A DNA stretch of 64,000 nucleotides from Rhizobium gallicum bv. gallicum R602sp. Lineage in GTDB: Bacteria; Pseudomonadota; Alphaproteobacteria; Rhizobiales; Rhizobiaceae. The stretch is from NCBI RefSeq assembly GCF_000816845.1, contig NZ_CP006877.1, forward strand, positions 191,501-255,500, in the 5' to 3' direction. The notes beneath the pieces were generated by a model. The model did no database searches, was not told the origin of the DNA, and worked only from the letters and a program-made list of their open reading frames with translations. Positions 1 through 8,738 of the stretch are shown piece after piece (the first letter of the stretch is position 1; each line of letters opens with the position of its first letter). Position numbers and translations under genes: made by a program.

Positions 1-750
1 ATAGACATCCTCCGCGCCGCAAAGCGCGCAGGGTTTGCCGAAGCGCTGGATTTCAAAAGGGTAGTCTTCGAAATCGAGGCTGACGACTTCCGTATGGGGC
101 GGCACGGCATAGATCCGTTTCTCGCGGCCGGCGCCGAAGAGCTGCAGCGCGTTCGACAGATGCATTTTCGGATTGTCGAATTTTGGCGTCGGCGAAGGAT
201 CCATCACGTAGCGGCCGGCGACCTTCACCGGATAGGCATATGTCTTGGAGATGCGGCCGTTATGGGCGATGTCCTCATAGAGCTTCACATGCATGAGGCC
301 GTATTCTTCTAGCGCATGCATCTTTCGCGTTTCGGTTTCACGTGGCTCGAGGAAGCGGAGCGGTTCGGGGATCGGCACTTGGTAGACGAGCACTTGGTTG
401 GCTCCGAGCGTTTCTTCCGGGATGCGGTGGCGCGTCTGGATGATCGTCGCGTCCCTGGTGTGGGTGGTCACCGCGACGTTTGCGACCTTCTGGAAGAAGG
501 CGCGGATGGAGACAGCGTTTGTGGTGTCGTCGGCGCCCTGGTCGATGACCTTGAGCACGTCGTCCGGCCCGATGATTGAAGCAGTCACCTGCACTCCACC
601 GGTGCCCCACCCATAGGGCATGGGCATTTCGCGCGAAGCAAAAGGCACCTGATAACCGGGAATCGCGATTGCCTTGAGGATGGCGCGGCGGATCATCCGC
701 TTGGTCTGCTCGTCGAGATAGGCGAAGTTGTAGCTGGCAAGATCACTCAT
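1..750 (-). CDS. phnJ: PhnJ, radical-SAM carbon-phosphorus lyase (3' end outside window)
   Basis: PhnJ cleaves the C-P bond of 5-phosphoribosyl 1-methylphosphonate using S-adenosylmethionine and an Fe-S cluster, in complex with PhnG, PhnH and PhnI. The reverse complement is open for 250 codons from an ATG that overlaps the phnI stop (ATGA). The protein starts MSDLASYNFAYLDEQTKRMI, as in the family. The last visible residues, GKPCALCGAEDVY, hold a C-x2-C pair at residues 241 and 244. These are the numbers of two of the Fe-S ligands in E. coli PhnJ; the third ligand and the catalytic cysteine lie beyond the edge. About 40 residues are missing. Translational coupling to phnI is expected from the overlap. 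Identification is secure. Confidence 0.93.
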   Translation of the reverse strand, partial: MSDLASYNFAYLDEQTKRMIRRAILKAIAIPGYQVPFASREMPMPYGWGTGGVQVTASIIGPDDVLKVIDQGADDTTNAVSIRAFFQKVANVAVTTHTRDATIIQTRHRIPEETLGANQVLVYQVPIPEPLRFLEPRETETRKMHALEEYGLMHVKLYEDIAHNGRISKTYAYPVKVAGRYVMDPSPTPKFDNPKMHLSNALQLFGAGREKRIYAVPPHTEVVSLDFEDYPFEIQRFGKPCALCGAEDVY

Positions 751-1853
751 TCGGCCGCCTCCTTGATGGTGTCGCCGCCGGCTCGGTTTGCCTCGAAGTC
801 GCGGCGCATGCGGCGGACAAGGTCCAGTTCGGCCTGAAAATCCACATAGTGCGGCAATTTCAGATGCTCGACGAAACCGGTCGCCTGGACATTGTCGGAG
901 TGAGAAATGACGAATTCCTCGTCCTGTGCCGGCGCCGTGATGTCTTCCCCGAGCTCTTCGGCGCGTAGCGCGCGATCGACCAGCGACATCGACATCGCCT
1001 TCCGTTCGCTCTGGCCGAAGACGAGGCCGTAGCCGCGCGTGAACTGCGGCGGTGCCTTGGCCGAACCCTTGAACTGATTGACCATCTGGCATTCGGTCAA
1101 TTGGATCGCGCCAAGCGACACGGCAAAGCCGAGTTCGGGAACATAAAACTCCACTTCGACCTCGCCGATGCGGATTTCCCCCGTGAAGGGATGATTGCGG
1201 CCGTAGCCTCGTTGCGTGGAGTAGCCGAGTGCCAGGAGGAAGCCCTCGTCGCCGCGGGCGAGCGCCTGCAGGCGAAGGTCGCGGCTCATCGGAAATTCCA
1301 TCGGTTCACGAGTAAGGTCACCGATCTCGTGATCCTCCGGCATATCGCCGTCGGCCTCGATCAGCCCCTCCTGGCCAAGGATCTCCGACACGCGGATCAT
1401 GCGGCCGGCTTCGGCAGGGCGTTGCGCCGGTTCTTCAACGGTCTCGTCGGAAAGCAGCGAAGGATCGAGCAGTCGGTGCGTATAGTCGAAGGTCGGACCG
1501 AGAAGCTGGCCGCCCGGCAAATCCTTGTAGGTCGCCGAAACGCGGCGCTCGATCTTCATCGCCGCGGTGTCGAGCGGTTTCGAATAGCCGAAGCGTGGCA
1601 GCGTCGTGCGATAGGCGCGCAGCAGGAAAATTGCCTCGATCATGTCGCCGCGCGATTGACGGACGGCAAGTGCGGCGAGCGTGCGGTCGTAGAGCGAGGC
1701 TTCCGCCATGACACGGTCGACGGCAAGGGCCAGCTGTGCGACGATCTGGTCGATGCCGATCGCAGGCAGCGAGCGGTCGCCGCGACGGCGGTCGGCAAGC
1801 AGGCGATGGGCGTTCTCGATGGCGGCCTCACCCCCTTTGACGGCAACATACAT
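747..1853 (-). CDS. phnI: PhnI, C-P lyase core subunit (ribophosphonate-forming nucleosidase)
   Basis: PhnI, with PhnG, PhnH and PhnL, couples alkylphosphonate to the ribose of ATP or GTP, releasing the base and giving ribosyl phosphonate triphosphate in the cytoplasm. The 368-residue product starts MYVAVKGGEAAIENAHRLL and has the usual family length (E. coli about 354). A conserved central block contains GYSTQRGYGRNHPFTGEIR (about residues 211-229), followed by EVEFYVPELGF. The gene begins 3 bp after phnH ends and its stop overlaps the phnJ start, so it is the third cistron of phnGHIJ. No internal anomaly is seen. Confidence 0.95.
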   Translation of the reverse strand: MYVAVKGGEAAIENAHRLLADRRRGDRSLPAIGIDQIVAQLALAVDRVMAEASLYDRTLAALAVRQSRGDMIEAIFLLRAYRTTLPRFGYSKPLDTAAMKIERRVSATYKDLPGGQLLGPTFDYTHRLLDPSLLSDETVEEPAQRPAEAGRMIRVSEILGQEGLIEADGDMPEDHEIGDLTREPMEFPMSRDLRLQALARGDEGFLLALGYSTQRGYGRNHPFTGEIRIGEVEVEFYVPELGFAVSLGAIQLTECQMVNQFKGSAKAPPQFTRGYGLVFGQSERKAMSMSLVDRALRAEELGEDITAPAQDEEFVISHSDNVQATGFVEHLKLPHYVDFQAELDLVRRMRRDFEANRAGGDTIKEAAE

Positions 1854-1856
1854 GGC

Positions 1857-2465
1857 TCACATCTCCGTTGCGATGATCTTGGTGGTGCGCGGCAAGCAGA
1901 GGAAACGGCTGCCTGCCGTCAGCACGAGGTCGATGCCACGCGGAAAGAGGGCGTGGTTTTCCGTCCAGAGCCGCAGGAACGCCTCTGGCAGGCCAACAGG
2001 CGCAATCTCGTTCACGCTTTGAATGCCGGGGCCTGTCAAGGCCAGCCGGCGGCCGCCTTCGAGTCCTGCAAGTTCGACGATCAGCGTTGTCGAGCGATCA
2101 GGATATTCCTGCGTGCCTAAGGCAAAGAGTCCGAACGAGGAAAGCGTCACGCCGTGCTCAATAAAGGCAAAGCTGGCTTCGGCCCTTTGAGGCACCACGG
2201 GCGCGCCGGTGTGAAAGCCGAGCCAATCAAGCATTGCCGATTTCGCGAGCCCCGAAGAGAGCCAAACCGGTGTATCATGGTCGCACAGTGTCAGCGCAAT
2301 TGCACCTGCAGCTACGCCAAGTGGCGCAGGTGGCGCAACTTCGGGCGCGATGGTCTGGATCGTGCCGGGACGCGCCATGCCATCCATCATGGTCTTGAAG
2401 ACGCTTTGGGCGTGGAAGACCGGTTCGGCAAAACCACCTGTCAGGGCTTCTGTCTTGAGGCTCAT
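1857..2465 (-). CDS. phnH: PhnH, C-P lyase subunit
   Basis: PhnH is a PLP-transferase-fold subunit of the C-P lyase core with no known independent activity; it forms the PhnGHIJ complex. I start it at the ATG at 2465 (MSLKTEALTGGFAEPVFHAQ), giving 202 residues, close to the 194 of E. coli PhnH. This start overlaps the phnG stop by one base (TGATG). A longer in-frame reading into phnG is rejected because it would add residues unlike any PhnH. The block FKTMMDGMARPG (about residues 23-34) is the typical PhnH N-terminal motif. It is the second cistron of the operon. Confidence 0.94.
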   Translation of the reverse strand: MSLKTEALTGGFAEPVFHAQSVFKTMMDGMARPGTIQTIAPEVAPPAPLGVAAGAIALTLCDHDTPVWLSSGLAKSAMLDWLGFHTGAPVVPQRAEASFAFIEHGVTLSSFGLFALGTQEYPDRSTTLIVELAGLEGGRRLALTGPGIQSVNEIAPVGLPEAFLRLWTENHALFPRGIDLVLTAGSRFLCLPRTTKIIATEM

Positions 2466-2941
2466 CAGTCGTCTCCGCGCACCATGGTGAAGAAATCGAC
2501 CCGTGTCGCCGCCGTCTCGTCCGCCTTGCGGCGATCGACCCCAGCGATCCGCGCCGCGATCGGCGAAAGCAGCCTCTCCTCGACGAAATCCTTCATCGCA
2601 TCGTCCTGCCACAGTGCGTCGAAGATCGCGGCAAGCCTTACCTTTTCGCGGTCCGTGCCGAGCGCCTGTGCATGACCCACGGCGCCGGAACCAAGCCGTA
2701 TTGTTGCGCGCGTAACCGTGACCTCGCCGAGATTGAAGGCGGCGCCGCCGCCGCCGATGCGGCCGCGCACCATCACCAGACCGGTTTCCGGCCCGCGCAC
2801 CGGTTGAACCGATGGCTTTTCAGCGAGTGCGTCAAAGGCACCAACGAGTTCGTGCGGGTCAGCCCGCGCGAGAAGATCGGCAACGCGCTTGCGATCAATC
2901 TCGGGCTGGGTCGCAAGGCGCTTTTGTTTCGCTGACGTCAT
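2465..2941 (-). CDS. phnG: PhnG, C-P lyase subunit
   Basis: PhnG is the small subunit of the phosphonate C-P lyase core complex (PhnG2H2I2J2). The product has 158 residues, starts MTSAKQKRLATQPEIDRKRV, and contains the family block PETGLVMVRGRIGGGGAAFNLGEVTVTRA split over about residues 50-78, ending in GHAQALGTDREKVRLAAIFDAL. It is the first gene of the minus-strand phn operon. It starts about 16 bp from an 18-bp palindrome at 2957-2974 that is a candidate PhnF operator, so phosphate or phosphonate control by the divergent regulator is likely. Identification is secure. Confidence 0.94.
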   Translation of the reverse strand: MTSAKQKRLATQPEIDRKRVADLLARADPHELVGAFDALAEKPSVQPVRGPETGLVMVRGRIGGGGAAFNLGEVTVTRATIRLGSGAVGHAQALGTDREKVRLAAIFDALWQDDAMKDFVEERLLSPIAARIAGVDRRKADETAATRVDFFTMVRGDD

Positions 2942-2956
2942 CGCCGCTCCTTTAAA

Positions 2957-2974
2957 TGTCTATTGATATAGACA
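2957..2974. promoter_or_regulatory. Candidate PhnF operator palindrome between phnG and phnF
   Basis: The sequence TGTCTAT-TGAT-ATAGACA is a perfect 7-bp inverted repeat with a 4-bp centre. It lies in the 116-bp gap between the divergent phnG and phnF genes. GntR/HutC-type regulators bind short palindromes of the form GTnTAnAC, which this matches. It would sit at the phnG promoter and could serve both genes. The palindrome is seen directly; the assignment to PhnF is inferred. Confidence 0.6.
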
Positions 2975-3057
2975 ACCATACAAGGTATTTGTAGCCTTAA
3001 GGTGAAGACGTGACAAGCGTGTGACATCACTCAAGGGAACGTGCGGGGCGGGAACGA

Positions 3058-3795
3058 ATGGCCGGACTGAACCAGGTACAGAGACAGACGGGCGTGGCGC
3101 TCTGGCGCCAGATCGCGGACCGGATTCGCGACGCAATCAGTGCCGGGGCTTATGACGAGACCGGCATGGTGCCGCCGGAAACTGTCCTGGCGCTGCAATT
3201 CGGCGTCAATCGCCATACGGTCAGAAGCGCGCTTGCCGCCCTTGCTCAGGAAGGCATCGTGCGCGCAGTGCAGGGCCGCGGCACCTTGATCGAGCGGAAG
3301 GACAGGCTGAATTTTCCGATCACGCGGCGTACGCGCTTCACCGCCGGTATTGGCGCTCAGGCGCGCGAGATGCGCGGCCTGCTGCTTGACCATGCGCAAG
3401 AGAGGGCTGATGCTGACGTTGCGCGCTGGCTGAAGCTTAGGTCCGGGACGGGGGTGATCCGTCTCGAAACATTGCGCCTGGCCGACAAGCGGCCGGTATC
3501 TTGCGCAACGACATGGTTTCCGGCCGACCGGTTTGCCGGTATCGACGAAGTCTATCGCAAGACGGAATCGATCACCAAGGCCTTTGCCGACCTCGGACTG
3601 CCGGATTACGTCCGCGCAACGACCGAGATTACCGCCGCTCACGCCGATTCACACGACATCGCCACGCTGGAATTGACGCCAGGCGCCATCCTGCTCATCG
3701 CCAAGGCAATGAATACCGATCTTGACGGCGTGCCGGTTCAGTATTCGATCAGCCGCTTTGCAGCCGACAGGGTGCAGTTCACGATAGAGAATTGA
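3058..3795 (+). CDS. phnF: PhnF, GntR/HutC-family regulator of phosphonate genes
   Basis: The 245-residue protein is a GntR-family repressor with an N-terminal winged helix (about residues 12-78, ALWRQIADRIRDAISAGAYD ... VNRHTVRSALAALAQEGIV, then GRGTLIE) and a C-terminal UTRA ligand-binding domain (about 98-240). Its divergent position next to phnGHIJ identifies it as PhnF, the usual phn-linked regulator. A palindrome 84-101 bp upstream is a likely operator and suggests autoregulation. The ATG at 3058 follows GGGCGGGAA, an acceptable ribosome-binding site. Downstream is a hairpin terminator shared with convergent gpmA. Confidence 0.9.
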   Translation: MAGLNQVQRQTGVALWRQIADRIRDAISAGAYDETGMVPPETVLALQFGVNRHTVRSALAALAQEGIVRAVQGRGTLIERKDRLNFPITRRTRFTAGIGAQAREMRGLLLDHAQERADADVARWLKLRSGTGVIRLETLRLADKRPVSCATTWFPADRFAGIDEVYRKTESITKAFADLGLPDYVRATTEITAAHADSHDIATLELTPGAILLIAKAMNTDLDGVPVQYSISRFAADRVQFTIEN

Positions 3796-3800
3796 ATTGA

Positions 3801-3827
3801 AAAAGCCGGGCAGCGAGCCCGGCTTTT
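3801..3827. terminator. Bidirectional rho-independent terminator between phnF and gpmA
   Basis: The sequence is AAAAGCCGGGC-AGCGA-GCCCGGCTTTT, a perfect 11-bp stem including A/T flanks with a 5-nt loop. The GC-rich core is followed by T4 on the plus strand and by T4 on the minus strand. It lies between the convergent phnF and gpmA genes and can end both transcripts. Confidence 0.85.
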
Positions 3828-3845
3828 GAATGAGATGTCGAAGGC

Positions 3846-4481
3846 TTAATGCGCCCCGGACATATCGCCGAGCACTTCCTTGGAAGCGACGGTGGAGTCG
3901 GCATTGAGCTTGTAGACCATGGGAACGCCGGTCGCGAGGTTGAGTGCCAGGATCTGTTCCTTGGTCAGGCGGTCCAGCACCATGACCAGCGAACGCAGCG
4001 AGTTGCCGTGGGCAGCGACGAGCACTTTTTCACCGCGCAGTACGCGTGGCAAGATCTCGGTGAGATAGTAAGGCCAGACGCGCGCGCCGGTGTCGCGCAG
4101 GCTTTCGCCGCCAGGAGGCGGGACGTCGTAGGAACGCCGCCAGATATGAACCTGCTCCTCGCCCCATTTGGCGCGGGCATCGTCCTTGTTGAGGCCCGAG
4201 AGGTCACCGTAGTCGCGCTCGTTCAGCGCCTGGTCGCGGATGGTCTTGAGGTCAGGCTGGCCAATCTTGTCGAGAATGAGCGTCAGCGTGTGCTGCGCAC
4301 GCACGAGCGCCGACGTGAAGGCGACATCGAATTTTATGCCGTAGTCGGCAAGCGCCTGCCCTCCCGTATTGGCTTCTTCGATGCCAAGTTCGGTGAGATC
4401 CGGGTCCTTCCAGCCGGTGAAGAGATTTTTCAGGTTCCAGTCGCTCTGGCCGTGGCGAACGAGGACGAGGGTGCCGCTCAT
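3846..4481 (-). CDS. gpmA: 2,3-bisphosphoglycerate-dependent phosphoglycerate mutase
   Basis: GpmA interconverts 3- and 2-phosphoglycerate in glycolysis and gluconeogenesis. The 211-residue product starts [20 protein letters not shown]. The RHG motif carries the phosphorylated histidine (about residue 10), and AAHGNSLR carries the second catalytic histidine (about 156-163). [20 protein letters not shown] is the family's substrate-binding segment. At 211 residues it is shorter than the roughly 250-residue enterobacterial enzyme, as is usual in alphaproteobacteria. It follows dapB by 22 bp on the same strand, so the two are probably cotranscribed, and it ends at the shared terminator. Confidence 0.95.
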   Translation of the reverse strand: MSGTLVLVRHGQSDWNLKNLFTGWKDPDLTELGIEEANTGGQALADYGIKFDVAFTSALVRAQHTLTLILDKIGQPDLKTIRDQALNERDYGDLSGLNKDDARAKWGEEQVHIWRRSYDVPPPGGESLRDTGARVWPYYLTEILPRVLRGEKVLVAAHGNSLRSLVMVLDRLTKEQILALNLATGVPMVYKLNADSTVASKEVLGDMSGAH

Positions 4482-4503
4482 GAAATATGCCTCCGTAGTG
4501 AGA

Positions 4504-5328
4504 TCAATGTGAGGAGAGCCCGAGCACGTCGAGCATGGAGTAAAAGCCGGGCTTCTTGTCGCGCGCCCAGAGTGCCGCCTTGATGGCGCCGCGCGCGAAG
4601 ATCGAGCGGTCAGCGGCGCTGTGCGACATCGATACTATCTCGCCTTCTCCGGCGAAGAGAACGGAATGTTCGCCGATCACCGAACCGCCGCGCAGCGTCG
4701 CAAAACCGACCGTACCCGTCTCGCGCGCGCCGGTATGGCCGTCGCGGACGCGGACGGATTGCGACGACAGGTCGATATTCCGGCCTTTGGCGGCAGCTTC
4801 TCCCAGAAGCAGTGCGGTGCCCGACGGCGCATCGACCTTGCGCTTGTGGTGCATTTCGAGGATTTCGATATCCCAATCGGCAGCATCGAGCGCTCGTGCA
4901 GCTTGCTCTACGAAAACGCTGAGAAGGTTCACGCCAAGGCTCATATTGCCCGATTTCACGATACGCGCATGACGCGATGCTGCCGCGATCTTGGCGTTAT
5001 CCGCATCCGAACACCCGGTGGTGCCGATGACATGGACGATGCGCGCCTGGGCGGCGAGTGCAGCAAATTCGTTTGTCGTCCCGGGCGTTGTAAAATCCAG
5101 GAGGCCGTCGGCATGAAGAAAGGCCGCGAGAGGGTCGTCCCCAATTATGACGCCGTTCGGTCCAAGGCCTGCGATTTCGCCTGCATCCTTGCCGACGAAT
5201 GGCGAGCCGGGCCGGGCCACGGCCGCATGCAGCGTGACACCCTCCATGGAATCGATAAGCCGGATCAGCGTTTGTCCCATGCGACCCGCTGCCCCAACCA
5301 CCACCAGCTTCATCGCAGCATCGCTCAT
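4504..5328 (-). CDS. dapB: 4-hydroxy-tetrahydrodipicolinate reductase
   Basis: DapB reduces 4-hydroxy-tetrahydrodipicolinate with NAD(P)H in the diaminopimelate/lysine pathway, supplying both protein synthesis and peptidoglycan. The 274-residue product has the N-terminal nucleotide-binding loop [12 protein letters not shown] (about residues 10-21). It also has the signature [17 protein letters not shown] (about 164-180), with the catalytic His and Lys. The start [15 protein letters not shown] places an ATG six residues before a second possible start. It lies 18 bp downstream of the ABC exporter gene and 22 bp upstream of gpmA in one minus-strand run. Confidence 0.96.
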   Translation of the reverse strand: MSDAAMKLVVVGAAGRMGQTLIRLIDSMEGVTLHAAVARPGSPFVGKDAGEIAGLGPNGVIIGDDPLAAFLHADGLLDFTTPGTTNEFAALAAQARIVHVIGTTGCSDADNAKIAAASRHARIVKSGNMSLGVNLLSVFVEQAARALDAADWDIEILEMHHKRKVDAPSGTALLLGEAAAKGRNIDLSSQSVRVRDGHTGARETGTVGFATLRGGSVIGEHSVLFAGEGEIVSMSHSAADRSIFARGAIKAALWARDKKPGFYSMLDVLGLSSH

Positions 5329-5346
5329 GTCAGCTCATAATCCGTG

Positions 5347-7134
5347 TCAAAAAGAATCGGAGGCGGCGGGCCGCTGAAGATTGTTGAGGCGAGCGTAAAG
5401 TCCGTCGTTGCGCTTCGCAAGCGTCTCGTGATTGCCTTCTTCGACGACACGGCCCTGCTGCATCACGACCATCTTGTCGGCACGTACGACCGTCGAAAGA
5501 CGATGGGCGATGACGACGACGGTGCGGCCGGTCATCGCTTCATCGAGCGCCCTCTGCACGGCCGCTTCGGATTCCGTATCGAGTGCCGATGTAGCCTCGT
5601 CGAGAAGCAGGATCGGCGCTTTCCGGACGAGCGCCCGGGCGATCGACAGTCGCTGGCGCTGGCCGCCTGACAGCGTCACGCCGTTTTCGCCGACGGGCGT
5701 GTCGTAGCCGTTGGATTGCGCGAGGATGAATTCATGGGCGTAGGCAAGCCGGGCAGCCTCTTCGACCTCGGCGTCCGTCGCTTCCGGCCGCCCGTATCGG
5801 ATGTTTTCGCGGATCGTGCCTTCGAAGAGATACGGCTGCTGCGACACATAGGCGAGTTGCTGGCGAAGCGACTGTTTGGTGACGTGTGCAATATCCTGAC
5901 CATCGATGAAAATCTGTCCGCTCTTCGGGTCGAAGAAGCGTGGAATGAGATTGATGACCGTTGATTTGCCGGCACCGGAAGGGCCCACAAGCGCCGTCGT
6001 CTTGCCGCCTTCTGCAACAAAACTCACGTTGTTGAGGATCGGATCGGCACTGTACGCGAAGGACACGTCACGGAATTCGATGCGGGCATCCGTCACATTC
6101 AACGGCTTGGCATCAGGAAGGTCGCGCTGACGCGGCTCCATGTCGAGCAGCTCGTAGATCATGCGGGCATTGACGACGGCGCGTTCCAGCTGAACCTGCA
6201 GTCTTGCAAGACGGCGGGCCGGATCGTAGGCGAGCAGCAATGCCGTTACGAAGGAGAAGAATGCGCCCGGCGGCACGTTATGATAGATCGAACGGTAAGC
6301 GGCATAGGCAAGGATGCTGGCGACGGCGAAACCGGCGAAGGTCTCCGTCATCGGCGCATTGCGCTCCGAGAGGCGCGCGATCCGATTTGCGCGGTTTTCA
6401 GCAGCCCCGACAAGCTTGTTGAGCTTGCGTACCAGTTCGCCCTCCATTGTGAAGGCTTTGACGATCGCAATTCCCTGGATCGTTTCCTGCATTGCGCCCA
6501 AGACATGGCTGTTGAGATGAATCGCTTCCCTGGTCACCTGACGCAGACGCTTGGAAAGATATCGCAAGCCGTAAAGGAGCGGCGGAGCCAGGATGAAGAC
6601 TGCAAGACTTAGCAGCGGATCCTGAAAAACCATCACGCCGAGCAGCGCTATGAAAGTGAGCAGGTCTCGCGCAGTCGACGTGATGGTCAGATTCATGACA
6701 TCGCGGATGCCGCCGACATTCTGGCTGACTTGCGCTGCGATGTGCGCCGAGCGGGCTTCGTTGTAGAAGCCGACGGACAGCGTCATCAGGTGGGCATAAA
6801 GGCGCCGCTGGTAGCGCGCCACGATGTTGTTTCCGATCCTGGACAGAGCAACCGCTTGGCCGTAGCTCGCAAAGCCACGCAGTACGAATGCGATGAAGAT
6901 CGAAAGACAAATGATCCAGACCATGTCCGCACGGCGATTTGCGAAGGCTTCGTCAATGATTACCTTCATGATCCAGGCGGTGAACGCAGTCGAAAGTGCG
7001 ACAACAACGAGGCAGCTGATCGCGAAAGCATAGCCCCCAATATGATCACGGCCGTTTTCGGCGATGATGCGCTTCAAGACGCCGGTGATGGTATCGCTGC
7101 TGACGGTGCGCTTTTTGTTCGCGGACGATTCCAA
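5347..7134 (-). CDS. MsbA-type ABC exporter, fused membrane and ATPase domains
   Basis: This is a 595-residue half-transporter. It has an N-terminal six-helix export domain (about residues 20-340) and a C-terminal ATPase with Walker A GPSGAGKST (about 383-391), signature [20 protein letters not shown] (about 486) and Walker B ILLLDEATSALD. Such homodimeric exporters of the MsbA/LipidA group move lipids or hydrophobic compounds from the inner leaflet. The true substrate cannot be read from the sequence. It lies between glk (95 bp upstream) and dapB (18 bp downstream) on the same strand. No domain or key motif is missing. Confidence 0.88.
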   Translation of the reverse strand: MESSANKKRTVSSDTITGVLKRIIAENGRDHIGGYAFAISCLVVVALSTAFTAWIMKVIIDEAFANRRADMVWIICLSIFIAFVLRGFASYGQAVALSRIGNNIVARYQRRLYAHLMTLSVGFYNEARSAHIAAQVSQNVGGIRDVMNLTITSTARDLLTFIALLGVMVFQDPLLSLAVFILAPPLLYGLRYLSKRLRQVTREAIHLNSHVLGAMQETIQGIAIVKAFTMEGELVRKLNKLVGAAENRANRIARLSERNAPMTETFAGFAVASILAYAAYRSIYHNVPPGAFFSFVTALLLAYDPARRLARLQVQLERAVVNARMIYELLDMEPRQRDLPDAKPLNVTDARIEFRDVSFAYSADPILNNVSFVAEGGKTTALVGPSGAGKSTVINLIPRFFDPKSGQIFIDGQDIAHVTKQSLRQQLAYVSQQPYLFEGTIRENIRYGRPEATDAEVEEAARLAYAHEFILAQSNGYDTPVGENGVTLSGGQRQRLSIARALVRKAPILLLDEATSALDTESEAAVQRALDEAMTGRTVVVIAHRLSTVVRADKMVVMQQGRVVEEGNHETLAKRNDGLYARLNNLQRPAASDSF

Positions 7135-7229
7135 AAATGAAGCTTCCTGTCTCGGACTACGTGCGCCACATGAGCCGCGCGCTTGGGGCGGCTCTATAAA
7201 GAGTTGGCGCGCCTTTGGCTAGAGCGGCG

Positions 7230-8255
7230 CTATCGGCGCCAGCGGCGGCCTTCGGTCGAGACGCCGAAGCTTGCGGGCTGGCGGGCATAGAAGGAAAGCC
7301 CGGCAAGAGCTGCAAGCGGGTGAGTCACCACATAAGTCGGAATCGCCCTCAGCCAGTGCGAGTGCGGCGCTTTGTCCTCGAACGCGGCGCGGAATTCCGA
7401 CCGTCTCAATGCAGGCAGGATCTTCTGCGAGATGCCGCCTGAAAGATAGACGCCGCCTTTGGCCATGAAGATCATCGCCAGATCGCCCGCGAGCCGGCCG
7501 AGGTAAGTTGAAAAAAGCGAGATGGTCTCCACGGCCGTCTTGTCGGTTTCAGCAAGCGCATGAGAGGTGATATCGGCCGGATCGCGGTATTTGGAATCAA
7601 TGCCGTCCGCCTTGCATATCGCGCGGTAGAGATTGACAATGCCGCGCCCGCAAAGGATCTGTTCGGCCGCAACGCGGCCCTCGATCGTCTCGATATATGG
7701 AAAGATTTCCAGATCGCGCATGCTGCGTGGTCCGAGATCGACATGGCCGCCTTCGCCCGGCACCGGGATCCATGAGCCTTGCGCGTGCACAAGCCCGCCA
7801 ACGCCGAGGCCGGTTCCCGGACCGAGCACAACACGGGAAGCGACAAGCTCTCTCGATGCGGTGCCAATGCGCTCACGATCGTTCTCACCGAGCGCGGAAA
7901 TTGCCAGTGCCTGCGCCTCGAAGTCGTTGATGACAATCACGTCCTCGATGCCGAGACCTTCAAGCATCGTATGAGGACGGACGATCCAGTCGCAATTGGT
8001 CAGCGGAATTTCATCGCCATTGATCGGGCCGGCAACGGCGAGAATAGCCGCCCGCGGGCGCATGTCCGTCTTTGCAAAAACGCCCATCAGGATCGCTTCA
8101 TCGATGGTTTTGAAATCGGCCGTGCGAACGTTCGGGAAATTGACGGCCTCGGCGGCGGCGTCCGCAAGAATGGAGAAGCGCGCATTCGTTCCGCCGATAT
8201 CGCCAATCAGGATCGGAAAGGGCAGGTGGGCATCGCTGGTGTTGAGCATGGACAT
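7230..8255 (-). CDS. glk: Glucokinase
   Basis: Glk phosphorylates glucose to glucose 6-phosphate with ATP. The 341-residue product shows the ROK/hexokinase-fold phosphate loop [14 protein letters not shown] (about residues 17-30), [11 protein letters not shown] (about 110-120) with the catalytic Asp, [12 protein letters not shown] (about 147-158), and [12 protein letters not shown] as the sugar-binding segment. The length matches proteobacterial Glk. The start [13 protein letters not shown] has two possible ATGs six bases apart. It begins 14 bp after mgsA ends, so mgsA-glk form an operon linking hexose phosphorylation with methylglyoxal formation. Confidence 0.95.
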   Translation of the reverse strand: MSMLNTSDAHLPFPILIGDIGGTNARFSILADAAAEAVNFPNVRTADFKTIDEAILMGVFAKTDMRPRAAILAVAGPINGDEIPLTNCDWIVRPHTMLEGLGIEDVIVINDFEAQALAISALGENDRERIGTASRELVASRVVLGPGTGLGVGGLVHAQGSWIPVPGEGGHVDLGPRSMRDLEIFPYIETIEGRVAAEQILCGRGIVNLYRAICKADGIDSKYRDPADITSHALAETDKTAVETISLFSTYLGRLAGDLAMIFMAKGGVYLSGGISQKILPALRRSEFRAAFEDKAPHSHWLRAIPTYVVTHPLAALAGLSFYARQPASFGVSTEGRRWRR

Positions 8256-8269
8256 AGCCGGTTCCGTGT

Positions 8270-8650
8270 CTAGGCGTGCAGAGTCGGGATGAGCTTTTCG
8301 GCAGTCGCTTCGTTCAGCGCCATTGGAATATCGTAAACGATTGCAAGCCGCATCAATGCCTTCACGTCAACATCATGCGGCATCGGCGTCAATGGATCGA
8401 CAAAAAAGATAAGCGCGCCGACTTCACCGGTCGAAATCAATGCGCCGATCTGCTGATCGCCGCCGAGCGGCCCGCTCTTCAGCCGGGTGACATCGAGATC
8501 GGGCACCGCGTCGAGGACGCGGCCGCCGGTTGTTCCGGTTGCCACGATCTTCCATTTGGAAAGCTGGTCTTTGTTGCGGCGGGCAAATTCCGCCATCTCG
8601 TTCTTCTTCTGGTCATGCGCAATCAATGCGAGGCATTTGCCGCCGGCCAT
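8270..8650 (-). CDS. mgsA: Methylglyoxal synthase
   Basis: MgsA converts dihydroxyacetone phosphate to methylglyoxal and phosphate, a bypass that relieves sugar-phosphate accumulation. I start at the ATG at 8650 ([20 protein letters not shown]), which has a GGAGG site 9 nt upstream; longer in-frame readings begin with residues foreign to the family. The 126-residue product contains IAHDQKK (His/Asp), GTTGGRV, the phosphate-binding [14 protein letters not shown], and [18 protein letters not shown] with catalytic acids and a histidine. It is shorter than the 152-residue E. coli enzyme at the C-terminus, as is typical in rhizobia. Confidence 0.93.
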   Translation of the reverse strand: MAGGKCLALIAHDQKKNEMAEFARRNKDQLSKWKIVATGTTGGRVLDAVPDLDVTRLKSGPLGGDQQIGALISTGEVGALIFFVDPLTPMPHDVDVKALMRLAIVYDIPMALNEATAEKLIPTLHA

Positions 8651-8738
8651 GAAAAAGAACCTCCATCCCATGAATTCAATCGATTTGGCAGCCGCTTCTA
8701 TAACAAGCCCACGATTTGAAAAACAAGCATTTCCGCTC

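Noticed and set aside
1101..2120. 339-codon open frame on the plus strand opposite phnI/phnH
   Set aside because: It is antisense to two clearly recognised C-P lyase genes, has no family features, and reflects GC-rich codon bias.
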